A DNA stretch of 64,000 bases from Cornus controversa. Taxonomy: Eukaryota; Streptophyta; Magnoliopsida; Cornales; Cornaceae. A program made the translations under genes and the position numbers. The notes beneath the pieces were generated by a model. It was not told the origin of the DNA. It worked only from the letters and a program-made list of their open reading frames with translations, and searched no databases. Positions within the stretch are counted from its first letter, which is position 1; every line of letters begins with the position of its first letter. Shown piece by piece: positions 9,837 to 23,017 of this stretch. The DNA is taken from NCBI GenBank assembly GCA_026545225.1, contig CM048845.1:101490033-101554032 (forward strand), written 5' to 3'.

Positions 9837-12800
9837 ATTGGTATCAGAGCACTCCAGGTTCAAGTATTCTCAGGTCCTTAGGGTCTATCGTATAATATCT
9901 TCGGTGCTGCGTATTCTGATAAGTCAAACCTAAGTATAGGATTCATTGTACTCTATATATGTTAGTCTATTATTAGGTATTAATTTTCTTTCTTTTCATC
10001 TATTCAGATGCCACCCCATAGGAAGAGGAATGTGAACCAAAACTAGGGTTAGGACAACGTTCAGGGTGGAAATGCTGAACTTTTTCTTGATTTAGCAACC
10101 ATTATTGCTCAGGTTGTAGCTACAGGAGTGGCGACTGCTCTTCAGAATCAGCAGCCACCGCAGTTGCCGCATGTTCCATTACCGGTAGACCAGCCTAACA
10201 CTTGGGAGAGGGTTCAGAATTCATTCACAAAAGGGAACCCACCAGAGTTTTCGGGGTCTACGGAGGTGAAAGAAGCGTATCAAAGGGGGAAAGACATTGA
10301 ATTTGTCATCTTTGCATGATCGTGTGCACATAAGTTTAGAAACAGATCTTGGTTACTTTTAAGCTAGTGGGGGACGCGTTACAGTGGTGGGAATCAGTTA
10401 CTATAATGGCGGAGTGGATTACTTTGACATATACAAATTTTCAAGTCTATTTTGATGACAAGTATTTTTCATATGTAGTGAGGGCAGGTAAGAAGAGGGA
10501 GTTCCTAGACTTACAACAGAGGAATAGGACAGTCGCAGAGTATGAGCAGGAGTTTATCAATCTATTTTTGTTTATATCTGAGGTGGTGAACACGAAGAAA
10601 AGAAAAAAAATTACTTTGTGAATGGTTTGAATTGGCTTATTCGATAGGTCATTGTGAGTAGTCCAGCCTATACCACTTATGCTAAGGTGGTTGATATTGC
10701 ACTGTAACACTGTCAGTTGATGAGGGGTTACAGGAAAGAAAAGGGGGAAAACGAAATGACAAGGACTCCATTAGTTAGACAGTGGAGAGGAGGAATAGAA
10801 ATGACGGGAGGCAATTTGATAGGGGCAGTTACCCATGCAGTAGTCGTGGAAAAAACATAGAGGTAACAGTGATGTTCAGAAAGGGGAAGCCTTTACTTAC
10901 AGAAGACAAAATAGAGTACCGCAGACGGGTCAGACTCAGTTATAGGGCAATCAATTGAGGAGGCTTAATAGTACATTCAGAGGAAATTATTATGGGTGTG
11001 GTGAGCTTGGCCATTCAGTTAGATATTGCCCCAACACTAATCAGGGACAGTTTGGTCAGCAGGGACAGAGACAACAACCGCTCTTATCGGCACCACAAGT
11101 TCCACAGATTCAGACTCAGCACCGTCCAGCTTTACCAGCACCACCACTGCTTGCGAGGTAACCTGTTCAGTAGTTGCACCATGGGAGGGTTTACAATGTC
11201 ATGACATATGATGGGCAGACTTCTCAGGTAATTGAGGGTATGTTTCTGATAAATGGTAAACTTGGTCGTGTTTTATTCGATACTGGTGTATCTCACTTTT
11301 TTATATCTCTGTCATTTGTTAGACTCTTTGGTATAGATATTCAACAATGTAGTTCTCCATTTAGTATTGTTACACTATTAGGGGTTAGTATTATTTTACG
11401 AGAACACTATAATCAGGTTACAATAGACATTGGCAGACTCAGATTCTTGGCAGACCTATTGGTCTTGGACATGAATTCATATGATGTCATACTCGGGATG
11501 GATTAGTTATCGTATTATCATGCCTAGGTTAATTTTCATGATAAGGCAATTATTTTTTCTATACCAGGTCAGGAGATGTATTTGGTTGCTATGCCACAAT
11601 CAAATGGAGGCTCTAACACTCATTTATTTTTTATAGTGAGAAGTCTTCAGAGGAAATTACAGTTTCTATGGATTCCATTCTAGTGGTGCGAGACTTTTAG
11701 GATGTGTTTCAAGAAATTTCAAAGCTACCACCGAGTCGTAAAATAGATTTTGTGATTAATTTAGCCCCAGGCACCATACTTATTACTAGGGCCTCATATA
11801 GAATGGCGCATGTAGAAATGAGGGAGTTGAAAGACCAGATTCAGTAACTCCTCAGTCAGAAATTCATTCGCAGGAGTACTTCACCGTGGGGAGCACCGGT
11901 GTTGTTTATAAAAAAGAAGGATGTGTCTCTTCACCTTCGTATAGACTATAGAGAATTGAATAAGGTCACAATCCATAACAAGGATCGATCAGTTGAAGGG
12001 AGCCACCTACTTCTCAAAGATAGATTTGAGATCCGGGTATCATTAGCTCCGAGTTAGGGAACAGGACGTACTAAAGACAACCTTTCTTACCAAATATGGA
12101 TCTTATGAGTTTTGGGTCATGCCTTTCGAATTGATAAACGCCCTAGCTATCTTCATGGATCTGATGAACAGAGTGTTCAGAACCTACTTAGATTAGTTTT
12201 TTATTGTCTTCATCGATGACATTCTAGTTTATTCTAGGTCAGAGGAGGATCATGCCAGACATCTCAGTATTGTTCTGTAGACACTAAGAGACCATCAGTT
12301 ATATACAAAGTTTGAGAAGTGTGATTTCTGGCAGAGGGAGGTGAAGTTCTTGGGTCACATAGTATCTAAGAATGGGATAGCGATAAATCCAAGTAAAGTG
12401 TCAGTAGTTTTGGAGTGGGGGCAACCTACCTCACCCTTAGAGATTCCTAGTTTTTGTTGGTTAGTTGGTTATTACCATATGTTCATTTAGGGCTTCTCCA
12501 AGATTGCTAGTCCACCCACCCATCTGACTAAAAGGGTGTGCCTTTCGTTTAGGATGATTCTTGTCAGGCGGCGTTTGATGAGTTGAAGAGTAGGTTGACA
12601 ACTGCACCTGTTCTAAGTACCCCTCAGAATGGAATTGAGTACTTGGTATTTACTGATGATTCTTTGCAGGGTTTAGGATGTGTGTTGATATAGGAGGAGA
12701 GGCCAATATCATATGTTTCATGAAAGTTTAAGCCTCACGAACTTAATTACCCGATTTATGATCTGGAGTTGGCAGTTATGGTTTTTGCCTTAAAAATTTG

Positions 12801-14583
12801 AAGGCATTACCTTTTTGATGAGACCTTCAGATTATTCAGTGACCACAAAAGTTTGCAGTATCTGTTCTCACAAAAAGAGCTGAATATGAGGCAGCATAGG
12901 TGGTTGGAATTCGTAAAAGATTATCACTTTTTCATCCTGTACCACGTAGGAAAAATGAATATAGCAGTTGATGCACTTAGTCACTGACCCTATGCTAGTC
13001 TTTCAACCCTATTTGAAGCATAATGGAATGACTTGGGAAGCATTGATGATTTAGTTGATATTTTTGTAGCGTGTGTGGTGGTTACACCTGCTTACTACTA
13101 TCATTGGAAGGGTAATTACAGATCAGCTTACTAACCCGCAGTGTATAAAGAAAATGGTTAAGTTAAAATCTGGAGAGGTACCGTTTTATACAGTGGGTAC
13201 AGATGGAAGATTGAGGGACAAGGGGCAGTTAGTAGTTCCTCCCAATGATGAATTGAGAAGAGTAGTGATGAGTGAGGCCCATAGTTCTCAGTTTTTAGTA
13301 CACCCAGGGGGGGATAAAATGTACTAGGACATGAAACGATAACTTTGGTGAGCAGGCATGAAGAAGGACATTGCTATATTTGTCTCTAAATGTAGCACTT
13401 GTCAAATGATTAAGATTAACCACCAAAGACCGCTGGGATTTTTATAGCTACTACCTATACCGGAGTGAAAATGGGAGAACATTTCCATGGACTTTTTTGT
13501 GGGACTTTCCACCTCCCAACGGAATCATGATGTTATTTGGGTTATAATGGATAAGTTGACAAAATCAGCCCATTTATTGCCAGTTCGCTCGGATTACACC
13601 TCAAAATAAAACGTGAAACTTTACATTGCAGAGATAATGAAACTTCATAGCTTGCCTTTGTCCATTATATTGGATAGATATCTGAACTTTGTTTCAAGAT
13701 TTTGGAAGAGCTTTCAACAAGTTATGGGTACAGCGCTACATCTCAGTACAACTTATCATCCTCAGACCGATGGTCAAATTGAGATGGTTAATCAAATTCT
13801 GGAGGATATGTTACGGGCATATAGACTCGACTTTAAAGGTAACTAGGAAAGTTATTTGTCATTAGTTGAGTTTGCCTATAACAATAGTTATCAGTAGATT
13901 ATTGGTATGACACCATTCGAGGCTTTGTATGGGTGCCCATGTAGGTTGCCGGTGTGTTGGTTAGAGGTTGGAGAAAATAGATTTTTGGGTCTTGAATTCA
14001 TTAAGGACACTTCAGAGAAAGTTGCACTTATTAGAGACTGTATGTGGACTACCCAAAGTAGACAGAAAAGTTACGCTGATTAAAGAACTCAAGTATTAGA
14101 GTTCAAGGTGGGGGATCAGGTTTTGCTTAAGGTCTCTCCCATGAAGGGAGTAATACAGTTTGGGAAGAAGGGGATGTTGTCACCTCATTTTGTAGGTCCT
14201 TTCATGATTACTGACAGAATTGGGGTGGTGGCATATAGATTGGTGTTACCAGACACAATTCACAGGGTGCACAATGTCTTTTATATGTCTATGTTGCAAA
14301 AATTCCTTAAGGATGAAGATACTTATTGGCACATTGAGGTTGGTGAGATTGAGTTGCAGCCAGATGCAACATATGTGCAGTAACCTTACTGTATTCTTGA
14401 CTGTAGGAATCAGGTCCTTCGTTCCAAGACTATTCCTTTAATACGTGTCCAGTGGAGTCACCACAATGAGGCGGAATCCACTTGAGAAAGGGAGGATGAA
14501 ATAAAGGCAAAGTATCCAAAGCTTTTTATTTCAGCTATGGGGTGAATTTCGAGGACGAAATTTCTCTTTTTAGGGGGGGAGAT

Positions 14584-17138
14584 TGTAATACCTCATAATT
14601 TTGAGGTTATTTAATTTGAGTTTTTCTTTTGTTTAAATTATTTATTAAGTGTTTTAAATGCTAAATGTTCAATTTGTTTAAATTGTTTATTAAGTGTTTT
14701 AAATGCTAAATGCTTCAGGTTATTTTATTTTATTTTTAAAATTTTTTTAGGTTAGATTATACTATTGTATTTTCTTCTTCTTCTTTTTTAATTCCTTTTC
14801 AGATTGGGCTAGGGAGAGTTTGGGTTGGATTGTTGAGTTTGGGCTGAGTTGGGTTGGATTATGTTGTATTATAATTGTTTAGGTTTGGGCTAAGTATTTA
14901 TCTATTATTATTTTTCTCTTTTATTTCTTTTAGTATTTCTTTTCTAAAAAGAAAAAAAAAGAAGAGAAAACGGTTTAGAGTTCCTGTCGCTTTCACGCAC
15001 AGAGAGAGAGAACAGTAGACGTTAGAGAGGAGGGAGAGAATGAGCGATTTTGTTCAAATCAAAAGGCAAGTTCTTACTCTACACCTTCCCTTTGTACTTG
15101 ATAAATATAACTAAAAATACTGATTGTTGTAAATCTTATTGTTGATTTGAAATTATATTGGTAAAAGTTTTTCTAGGTGTTCTGAATATGAATTTTCTCA
15201 TATGAATTTTCGGTTGTATGACTGTGTAATTATGTATGCATGTGTACTGTGTGTAATTGTATGTATATATATAAAATATATACATATACACACACGTTTC
15301 TGTATAGATATGAAGAATTTGGGAATTATTTTGTTAGATTACACGGATGGAATTGGGTAAATAGGTCATGAATATGTGTGTGTCTATATATATATATATG
15401 AGAAGATGATCTGGTGTATTTTTATAGGTTTTAGTCCGATTAATGGGTTGTTCTACCTCTTATGAATGATCCTAGGTCATTGGGTTATAGATTGTTGAGA
15501 AAGTTGATAGAAATTTACAGGTTTAGTTGAAGAACTCTAGAATCTTGAAATTGGGAGATTTTGATTTAGGCCATGGATGGAGGATATCATTGTACTAATA
15601 GAAAGCTTAGGTGACAAGGAGTTGATTAGTATAAATTTTGGGTCGGTTTGAGGTAAGTAGGTGGCCGAAAAATGGCCGGGAAGTTGGCGGAGTGGGCTGG
15701 CACGCGACTGGGGTATTCAACGAACATGGGATGCTGAAGGAAGAAGAAGTAGTAGTCCCCACGGAGCCCACGTGCGCTGCTAGTGCGTGTGACCTGCTCC
15801 GATGGCCAGTCGGGACTGAAAAAATTACAGTTGGGTCCCAATCACCGAGCCCAACCTCTGCGCCCAATTTCGGCCCAGTCCGGCAATTAATGTATTTTTT
15901 TTTATTTTTTGATGTTTTAAAATCTAGAAAAAATAGAAAAATATTTTTTAAATACCGATAAATTTCAGGATTTTTTTCAAAAAATCAAACGAGACTTTTT
16001 AGGGCAAAATATGCATGGGACTTTAATTTCAAGATAGAATTAATTACCCTAATTGTAGATTTAGCACAAAAGTAAGCTTTTAAGCTTAAGATTTTGTATT
16101 TCTTTTACTTTGGCACTCATTTAATTATGCGGTTGAAATATGTTATTTTATTTGATTTAACATTGTGTAAAAGGTGAATGTTTGAAGTAGTTGTTTTATA
16201 TTTTTATATATTTATTATAAACAGAGGAAAAAGGACAGTTTGTTTTAGATAGTTTTTATTTTATTCTTGTGGATTGACGTATTTTTCATTTTATATTAAC
16301 ACTCATGCTTTTAAGTATATGTTATGTTTTAAAGTCTATGGGAAGACATGTTAGGATTGCCTAATACCTAATAAGGTATCTGTAAATTATATGTGGAGGC
16401 ATGTTAGAATTGCCTAATACCTAATAAGGTATTCATAGAATACGAGGATATGCACGTAAGGATTGCCTAATACTTAAAAGAAAAATTAAGTTATAAGTGT
16501 TCAGGCATATTAGGATTGCCTCTAGTTGAACTTAAAAAACTTGTTCTATATTTATTATAATAATGGATGGGTTGGTACAGTACATAATTCTATTTATTTT
16601 TGGGACATGAGTTTAATGAGAAAATGATATATACATATATATCTAGATGTTTTATTGTCCTCATATAGAGGGTACGTTTATCAATTCTCTGTTGGGTGGT
16701 AGAAGATGGAACTTGCTCATGGGTTTAACCCAATTTTTTGATATTTCAGGTCACAGGCTGTTTCCACCTTGAGGTTAGAGCATAGAGTTCGTAGAGCGTG
16801 ACAGTCATTTTTCCTTACCAGGTTGTAGTGTAGGGACTTAATTTTTATTTATGTCTAAGATGTAGACTACTTCGGGATGCTATTTTAGATTATTTAATTT
16901 TTATAATTTTGGGGATTAGGGGTCCTTGAGTTACAGGACTTCTAAGTCGTATTGTTCAGACTCGTAATTTTTATTAAACATTGTTTATCCTCTCAGTTAA
17001 AATTTTCTTTCACAAATTATATATATATTTTCTTTTGTAATTTGAATTATGTGCTTGTATGCTATTAAGTGTAGGTATTCCTTATGTTTTATGTGTGAGA
17101 CTGGCCACCTCATGCATAAAATTGTAGGGAGTATTTCA
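14584..17138 (+). repeat. Right LTR of the Tekay-like element
   Basis: About 2.55 kb, beginning TGTAATACCTCATAATTTTG after the purine-rich GGGGGGAGAT tract and ending GAGTATTTCA. Long LTRs are usual for Tekay. A small tandem repeat with GGATTGCCTAATACCTAATA lies at 16335-16525. Confidence 0.85.
16335..16525. repeat. Short tandem repeat inside the Tekay-like LTR
   Basis: Four diverged units each centre on GGCAT(G/A)TTAG(G/A)ATTGCC. The first two keep TAATACCTAATAAGGTAT. Unit length is about 55-65 bp. It may be an LTR regulatory repeat, but the function is unknown. Confidence 0.7.
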
Positions 17139-17551
17139 ACATCATGGGTGGAGAGTCAGCACAGTGGTCTGTTGCCATGAGTGAAGAGATTAAGTCTCTT
17201 CATAAGAACCAGACTTGGAAGCTAGTCAAGAAGCCTAAAGGCCAGAAAATTATGGGCTGTAAATGGGTCTTTAAGAAGAATGATGGAACTCCATGAATGG
17301 AAGGTGTGAGGTTCAAGACATGTTTGGTGGCGAAGGGCTATACACAGAGGGAATATGTGGACTTCAATGAAGTTTTCTCTCCTGTTGTGAAACATTGCTC
17401 AATCCGAGTGTTCCTTGCTATAGTTGCTATGTATGACTTGGAGCTTGAGCAGCTTGATGTCAAGACTGCGTTCTTGCATGGAGAGTTGAAAAAATAGATT
17501 TTTATGCATCAGCCTGAGGGGTTTGGAATTCTGGGAAAGGAAGACTATGTT

Positions 17552-17884
17552 TGTGATGACCTGTAATTTATCTTTTATTATGAAATTATTATTATTATTA
17601 TTTATTTTAAAAAAACATTGTTATGAAATTGTGATATAAAAGTGTGTGTGTGTGTGTGTGTATATATAGGTGAGTATGAAAAATAGTAATGTGGGGATGT
17701 GAAGGGGCTAGTAATGATGAGTGTTATTTATTGTAAGGATTGTTACTTATTTTGTTGTTAATGGGGAGTAAAACACAAACTAATAGAAGACCTTATAGCT
17801 TCTCAATTGACACAAGATTTATATTTAATTATTACCTAAATTAAATGTCAGACCTTTCATTTCTTGTCAGTTACAAAAGGACTA

Positions 17885-17915
<31 letters not shown>

Positions 17916-19459
17916 CAACAGATCTCTATTACTTTCGACATAACATTCGGTCATTTAGAAATTATAGAGAGAAGAGAGAATGAGAGAAAAGACTGATCGA
18001 TAGAGGAAAAGAGGTACAACGGGTAGGGGATTTAAGGGGTACTTTATCTTTATATATGCTAGTAGATAGAAGTTATAAAAGAAATAATTTTTAGTTTATA
18101 TTCTATTTTGTTATATACATTCTTATATATTTTTCTATTTATGAAATTCATTTGCTAACATGTCTATATAATTGATAATGTGGATCTTGAAATAACTTGT
18201 TAGTATGGCAATGGGTGGTGTACATATTATAAACGGTTTGTAAGTCGTTACCTTTTTAGTTTATATATGTACTATATTTGATTCTTAGTATATAATTATA
18301 ATGGTATATATATTACATTAGTACTACTAGAAGTTTATATATATACACATGTGTATTGTTTGCACAGAATCAATGGACTCAAATTATGAACAAAGGAAAA
18401 TTTAATATTTTTTTTAATTTTCTTTAAGATTGTAAACTCGCTTTTGTTATGTTATAGTCTTATAATTTGAAATTACTTGTTCTGAATTAATATTAGCTAA
18501 ATATATAGTTATAGAAAATAAGTCCATTGTTACTTTTGGGTATTTCATTTGTTGTTTAATTAAATATTGATCAAGTGAAATTTTGTAAATGAATAGTATT
18601 TTGAAGAGAGAAATTCTATCTTCTGAATTGGACAGTATATAAGTATTTGGTTTGAGAAATGGTACACGAATTGTGTTATGTTTATGGCTGTGAATGAAAT
18701 TCGATTGTATGTGCTCGTACATGTATAATCGAATGAAAATAGGCAGGGTTATAATCCCTTCGGTCGAAAAATTGAGAACTATAGTTGGGTTCAACGGCCT
18801 ACCGTGAGAATAACCGAAAATTCGCGGTGTGTGTGTGCGATATACATGTCAAGGGGTTATATTATGGTTAATTTATCAATAATTGATTTATACTTGCACT
18901 AGTTATTTATTGAACAATTATTTGTATGGTATATATGATGTAGTTATAATGGTTTATTAAATATGCTCAGACTTGACTTTATGCTAAAATCTTGAATGGT
19001 GGTTACATTTTGCAATAGTAGTTGTTTTATCATTACTATTTTATTTATGCATAAATTTATGTATATTTAAGTTATATATTCTTTTGTATGCTATTTCATG
19101 TATATATGAAAGTAGAGTTGTTATTTTTTTCTTACTGAGCGGTTGTTGTCCTCACTCCAAAAATATTTCAGATTTGGTTGAAGTTTGGAGTAACGAAGAA
19201 TTTATTAGAGGTTATTTGAGAGTGTGTTTTATCATAAAGAGTTTAAAAGAAATTTATTTTTTTTATTATAAAATCTTTTGTATAATAGAAAGAAAGACTT
19301 TGGTTGTGGGTGTAAGATAATATCTTATTAAGATGAAACTATTAAGTGAGAGGGTTTGTAGTTGGAATATTAAGTGTATAAGGTATTAATTAATTAATAT
19401 GTCTATTTTATTTAATTTTAATTTTACTTTATCACATTTCAAAAATTCAGGGCGTGACA
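17552..19459 (+). mobile_element. Second solo LTR, Ty3/gypsy-like, inserted in the Copia element
   Basis: Starts TGTGATGACCTGTAATTT and ends TTCAGGGCGTGACA. A perfect 5-bp target duplication ATGTT lies at 17547-17551 and 19460-19464. Copia reverse transcriptase sequence stops at the left and resumes at the right. The terminal motifs fit the Tekay/Del group. The 1908-bp interior holds GT and AT microsatellites and no gag or pol homology. Confidence 0.88.
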
Positions 19460-20573
19460 ATGTTTGCCTACTGAAGAAGTCTTTGTATGGGCTGAAGCAG
19501 CCTCCTAGACAGTGGTACAAGCGATTCGACACATTTATGGTTGGGAGCGGCTACTGTAAGAGTGAGTTCGACAGTTGTGTGTATCACAAGAGGCTCTCAA
19601 ATGATTTGTATTTGTACTTGTTGCACTATGTTGATAACTTGCAGAAAGATGTCAGAAATCAATATGTTGAAGGCTCAACTTAGTGGTGAATTTGAGATGA
19701 AGGATCTAGGTGTCGCGAAGAGGATTTTGGGTATGGAGATTTACAGGGACAAAGGAGCAAGCATATTATATTTGTCACAAAAGAAATACATTGAGAAAGT
19801 ATTGGAACGATTCGGTATGCAAATATCAAGGCTATGAGTACTCTATTGGCAACCCACTTTAAATTCTCGGTAAAATTGTCACCACAGATTGACGAGGAGT
19901 TGGAGCACATGTCTCTTGTTCCTTATGCTAGTGTAGTGGGTAACATCATGTATGGATATTGTGGTACTTGTGAGGAACTGCAGATATTGGATTATTGTAT
20001 GACAGAGGCAGCGACACGTCTCGGAGTGTTGTTGGATATGTTGATTCGGATTATGCTGGAGATTTTGATAGGAGGAGGTCCATGATCGGGTATGTCTTTA
20101 CTCTTTGTGGGAGTGTGATTAGTTGGAAGGCGACTTTGTAGTTTACAGTTGCATTGTCTACTATAGAGGCTGAGTACATAATAGCCACAGAGGTAATGAC
20201 AGAAGTTATATGGCTTAGAGGTTTGGCTAGTGATCTAGGATTGCAACAAGATGATTTGACTGTGTTTTGTTACAGCCAGAGTGCTATACATCTGACTAAA
20301 AACCAGACGTTCTATGAGAGGACCAAACATATTGATGTCATCTTGCACTTCATCAGAGATGTGATTTCACATGGTGCTATTGCGGTGAGGAGGATTGGGA
20401 TAACAGAGAATCTAACGGATATGATGACTAAGGTCATTCCTACTATCAAGTTCAAACACTATCTGAGCTTGATTGATATTTGTAGTTACTGATACCTTTA
20501 GGGGCATGCAAAGAAGACGAAAGGAGTGGCTAGAATTGCGAAGCTTGGCGGAATTTGAGCCAAGGTGGAGATT

Positions 20574-20965
20574 TGTTATGTTGTGACCCAAATTTTGTCT
20601 CAGCTCGGGTCGCGTTGCGACCTGATTTGACCCAAAAAATAAGCCTTATCACCCATTTTTTGTTTGTTGGTTTTGGACCCAGATTACAATTCTCTTGTAC
20701 CCCGCTATATAAAGACATCTAAAGGTTTGGACTTTAGAGTGAGTAACGAGAAAAAAATACTGAAAACACAAAAGAGAATGAGAGAGCGAGAGTTAGGGTT
20801 TGGGGTTGAAACTTGTAATCTCTTGATTTTCGCATAGTGAAATCTTTCGCTGTGAACGTAAACACATCGTCGAACTACGTAAATTCTTGTATTCTATGTG
20901 TTGTGATTGTTTCGTTTTATGTCGTGTTTCGTAATTGTGCTTGGTTTGTGGCTGTTTTCACAACA
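20574..20965 (+). repeat. 3' LTR of the Copia element
   Basis: Same ends and block order as 5978-6372 with scattered substitutions and small length differences. TATATAAAG near 20706 matches the promoter-like motif of the 5' copy. Confidence 0.88.
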
Positions 20966-20984
20966 GAGACAATTATTTGTTTCC

Positions 20985-21290
20985 ATTGTGTTGATAAATT
21001 TTCAAATTTGTCTTATAATTAATGTACTTTTTATTATATTGATCTATGTGCTAACCTTTTAAAAGGGAAAATTTAATTTTTGAAAAATGGCTGTGTTGAA
21101 ATACTATTTGGCTGAAAAATCACTTAACACATTAATTTCATATTTTAAAACTTTAACTGAATTTTGTATTTCACAACTTTCACGGTTGATTTTTCACATT
21201 TGGTTCCAAATTATCCTCTCTCCTTTTTACTATATTGACCTATGTGCTAACTTTTTAAAAGGGAAAATTTAATTTTTGAAAGACGACCGT
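20985..21290. repeat. Direct repeat between the Copia element and pseudogene B
   Basis: TATTGA(T/C)CTATGTGCTAAC followed by TTTTAAAAGGGAAAATTTAA occurs at about 21038 and 21235, a period near 198 bp. The intervening TGTATTTCACAACTTTCAC motif has a relative near 44425. No gene is seen. Confidence 0.65.
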
Positions 21291-21305
21291 ATTAAAATAG
21301 AACCC

Positions 21306-21761
21306 ATGAAGCCGCAACGATTGAGCGACACCACCAACACCCTGCAGTGCAGCAGTACTAGTGGTTCCACCTCCTCTTAATAATGGTGGTGTTGGTGTGG
21401 AAGACGTAAATAATGCTCATCAACCGTTTAATCTGGATTGGCCAGTGATAGTAATCGGGTTTTGTTTCTCATGGCAGTTGCAATTGCTCTTCAATCCTTC
21501 CAAACTTGTGCCCCACTTTCACTTTCTGTGAGGTTCCATTTGCTGTCTTTCGTCGTAGTAATTGCTGTGGCTGCGCTGTTTGTGTCCAAGTACATCTCTC
21601 CCAATTTCCCAAATCGAGCCCAACTGCTAGAGCATGTGGGGGTCCTATTTGGTGTCACGGCATTCTTCTTCGCCATCACTGTACATTTCTCGCTGTATCT
21701 TAAGCTCATTTACTGGACCATTTGCTCTGTATTCGACGTTAACCACTGCGTGTTCTCCTGA
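21306..21761 (+). pseudogene. Four-span membrane protein family, copy B (pseudogene)
   Basis: A 5'-truncated copy of the family at 3418, closest to copies F and G. It begins inside the tail (GAAGCCGCAACGATTGAGCG corresponds to copy F's EATTIEQ) and meets an in-frame TAG after CAGCAGTAC. One base is missing in TCTCATGGCAG, where copy G has TCTCATGGGCAG, and this shifts the frame at the start of membrane segment 1. After the shift the frame reads VAIALQSFQTCAPLSLSVRFHLLSFVVVIAVAALF in outline, so segments 1-3 remain legible. The 3' end lacks about 24 bp present in copy G, including much of segment 4. Its flanking DNA to about 23470 matches the flank of copy G. Confidence 0.8.
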
Positions 21762-22489
21762 TTCATTCATTTTGAGGTGAGGTGGACAAGTCATGTAATG
21801 ATCCAGGTCACATATCTTCTGTAGTAGTATTAGTAATTTATCAGCTGTTTCTGAGGCATTTACGCGCACTAAGGACTACTATTTGTGTATCTTTAATTTA
21901 CATGTTGTTAGTTATACTAAGTATGTGAACACTTGATCTAATTTTTTTTTTAGTCGAAACTCGAAACATAATTTCCAATTTTCTTGCCACCATTTGGATT
22001 ATGAAAAAAAGCCCAAAAGAAAATGTGAATGAATGAATTAAATAAATTTCTTCTTCTTCATGCATTTAGCAAATGAAAGAAGAAGGAAAGCAAAGAACAG
22101 AAGGAAGTATGATTTCTCTCATTTTTAAATGAGTTTGGAATTTAAAATTTTGTATCAAATCATGACTGTTAACAAGGAAAAAGGAAAGAAAATGATTAGT
22201 AAAATTAAACATTTTCCCTCACTTCATCTCAGATTTTCTTTCCCCCCTTTTTCTTTGGTAACCGAACAAGACATTATAATTTACTTTGCATTCTCTCTTC
22301 TTCTTGCTCGCTAAATTTCTGACCCAAGTGGGGCATAAAGGAGGGGTAGTGTCTCATATGTATTCTCTACATGTTGTGTGTTTGTAATCTGCCCTAGACC
22401 AATGTATTTAAAGGCAAACTAGGAAAACTAGTGTTGTAGAGATCGAGTAGGAGGCTTGACTTCTTACCAAAAATGCTTAATAACTCATA
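21762..22489. repeat. Downstream part of the B/G segmental duplication
   Basis: TTTACATGTTGTTAGTTATACT, CTTCTTCATGCATTTAGC and AGTATGATTTCTCTCAT occur in the same order at 57610-57845. The following AAAATTTTGTAT...AAGGAAAAAGGAAAG tract also matches. No gene is seen; the frame at 22129-22314 is not kept in the partner. Confidence 0.75.
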
Positions 22490-22790
22490 GTAAAGAATCA
22501 ACCATGGCTCTGATACCACTGTTGGAGTTGCAGCCGAAGGATAAAATTAATATATTTATGTGTGACAATTGAAACAAAACAATGTGTAAAGAAGAGTTTG
22601 GAGATGTATAGCAAGCTCCTTCATGAAACATGAGACGGACCTTTCTAATAAGACACTTACATTTCTAATTTTCTATAGATTTGGAAGGATTACATCACAT
22701 GGAATACTTGGTCCCTTATATGAGACTAAACTACATAGTTACATGTAACTCCCCAATAATGACTTGTCAAATTTCCGGACAAATTTATTT
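22340..22790 (-). mobile_element. Antisense Copia LTR and primer-site remnant, copy 1
   Basis: GGCTCTGATACCACTGTTGG near 22510 is the reverse complement of a TGGTATCAGAGCC primer site with the LTR end on its right. The same unit recurs at 60040-60515, with shared AAATTAATATATTTATGTGT and GGAAGGATTACATCACATGG. No pol sequence is attached. It is a fossil fragment. Confidence 0.6.
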
Positions 22791-23017
22791 CTCAATCATA
22801 TGTATCTTCACATCAAATATATGTTACACTAGATGAATTTGTTACTTTTGTAGATGGTGCTAACATGACTGAGATTTTTAATGTGCTATTTGACACTTAT
22901 TTTACAGGTTCACATAAAGGTGACTCTAGTGTTGTTGTGGTAGTGGTATTTGGTGCTTGGAATTTGCCTTAGAGTGATGTTTAGAGAACTACAATGATAA
23001 AAAACTTTTGACTGTGA

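Larger units (their letters stand above)
9655..17138 (+). mobile_element. Ty3/gypsy chromovirus, Tekay (Del)-like, nested in the Copia element
   Basis: Both ends share ACTCG(C/T)AATTTTTA(C/T)TAAAC and GGGAGTATTTCA. A TTGGTATCAGAGC primer site follows at 9838. Parts are gag (about 10010-11110, zinc knuckle CGELGHSVRYC near 11000), protease (FDTGVS near 11277), reverse transcriptase (core near 12210), RNase H (about 12640-12990), integrase (about 13300-14100) and an integrase tail (14108-14380, VSPMKGVIQFGKKGMLSPHFVGPF in outline). The TTTCGAGGACGAAATTT and GGGGGGAGATTG lead-in before the 3' LTR is typical of Tekay. It is a fossil with many breaks throughout, and younger than the Copia host because it sits inside it. 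Confidence 0.88.
5978..20965 (+). mobile_element. Old Ty1/Copia retrotransposon, host of three nested elements
   Basis: The LTRs are 5978-6372 and 20574-20965, both starting TGTTATGTTGTG and ending TTTTCACAACA. The flanks GAGAT (5973-5977) and GAGAC (20966-20970) look like an aged 5-bp target duplication. TTGGTATCAGAGC right after the 5' LTR is an initiator-Met-type primer site, and GGTGGAGATT precedes the 3' LTR. Parts in order are gag (about 6400-7190, zinc knuckle near 7087), protease (near 7250), integrase (about 8800-9650), reverse transcriptase (about 17150-17550 and 19465-19700) and RNase H (about 20100-20400). Order and wording fit the Tork side of Copia. It is a fossil with many breaks. 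The LTRs differ at many sites, so it is old. Own sequence is only about 4.2 kb; the rest is nested insertions. Confidence 0.9.

Noticed and set aside
15607-15961. Open frames on both strands near 15640-15960
   Set aside because: They lie inside the long LTR of the Tekay-like element, in its GC-richer part, with no protein family match.
18447-18794. 115-codon minus-strand frame
   Set aside because: Lies inside the non-coding solo LTR at 17552-19459, with no domain.
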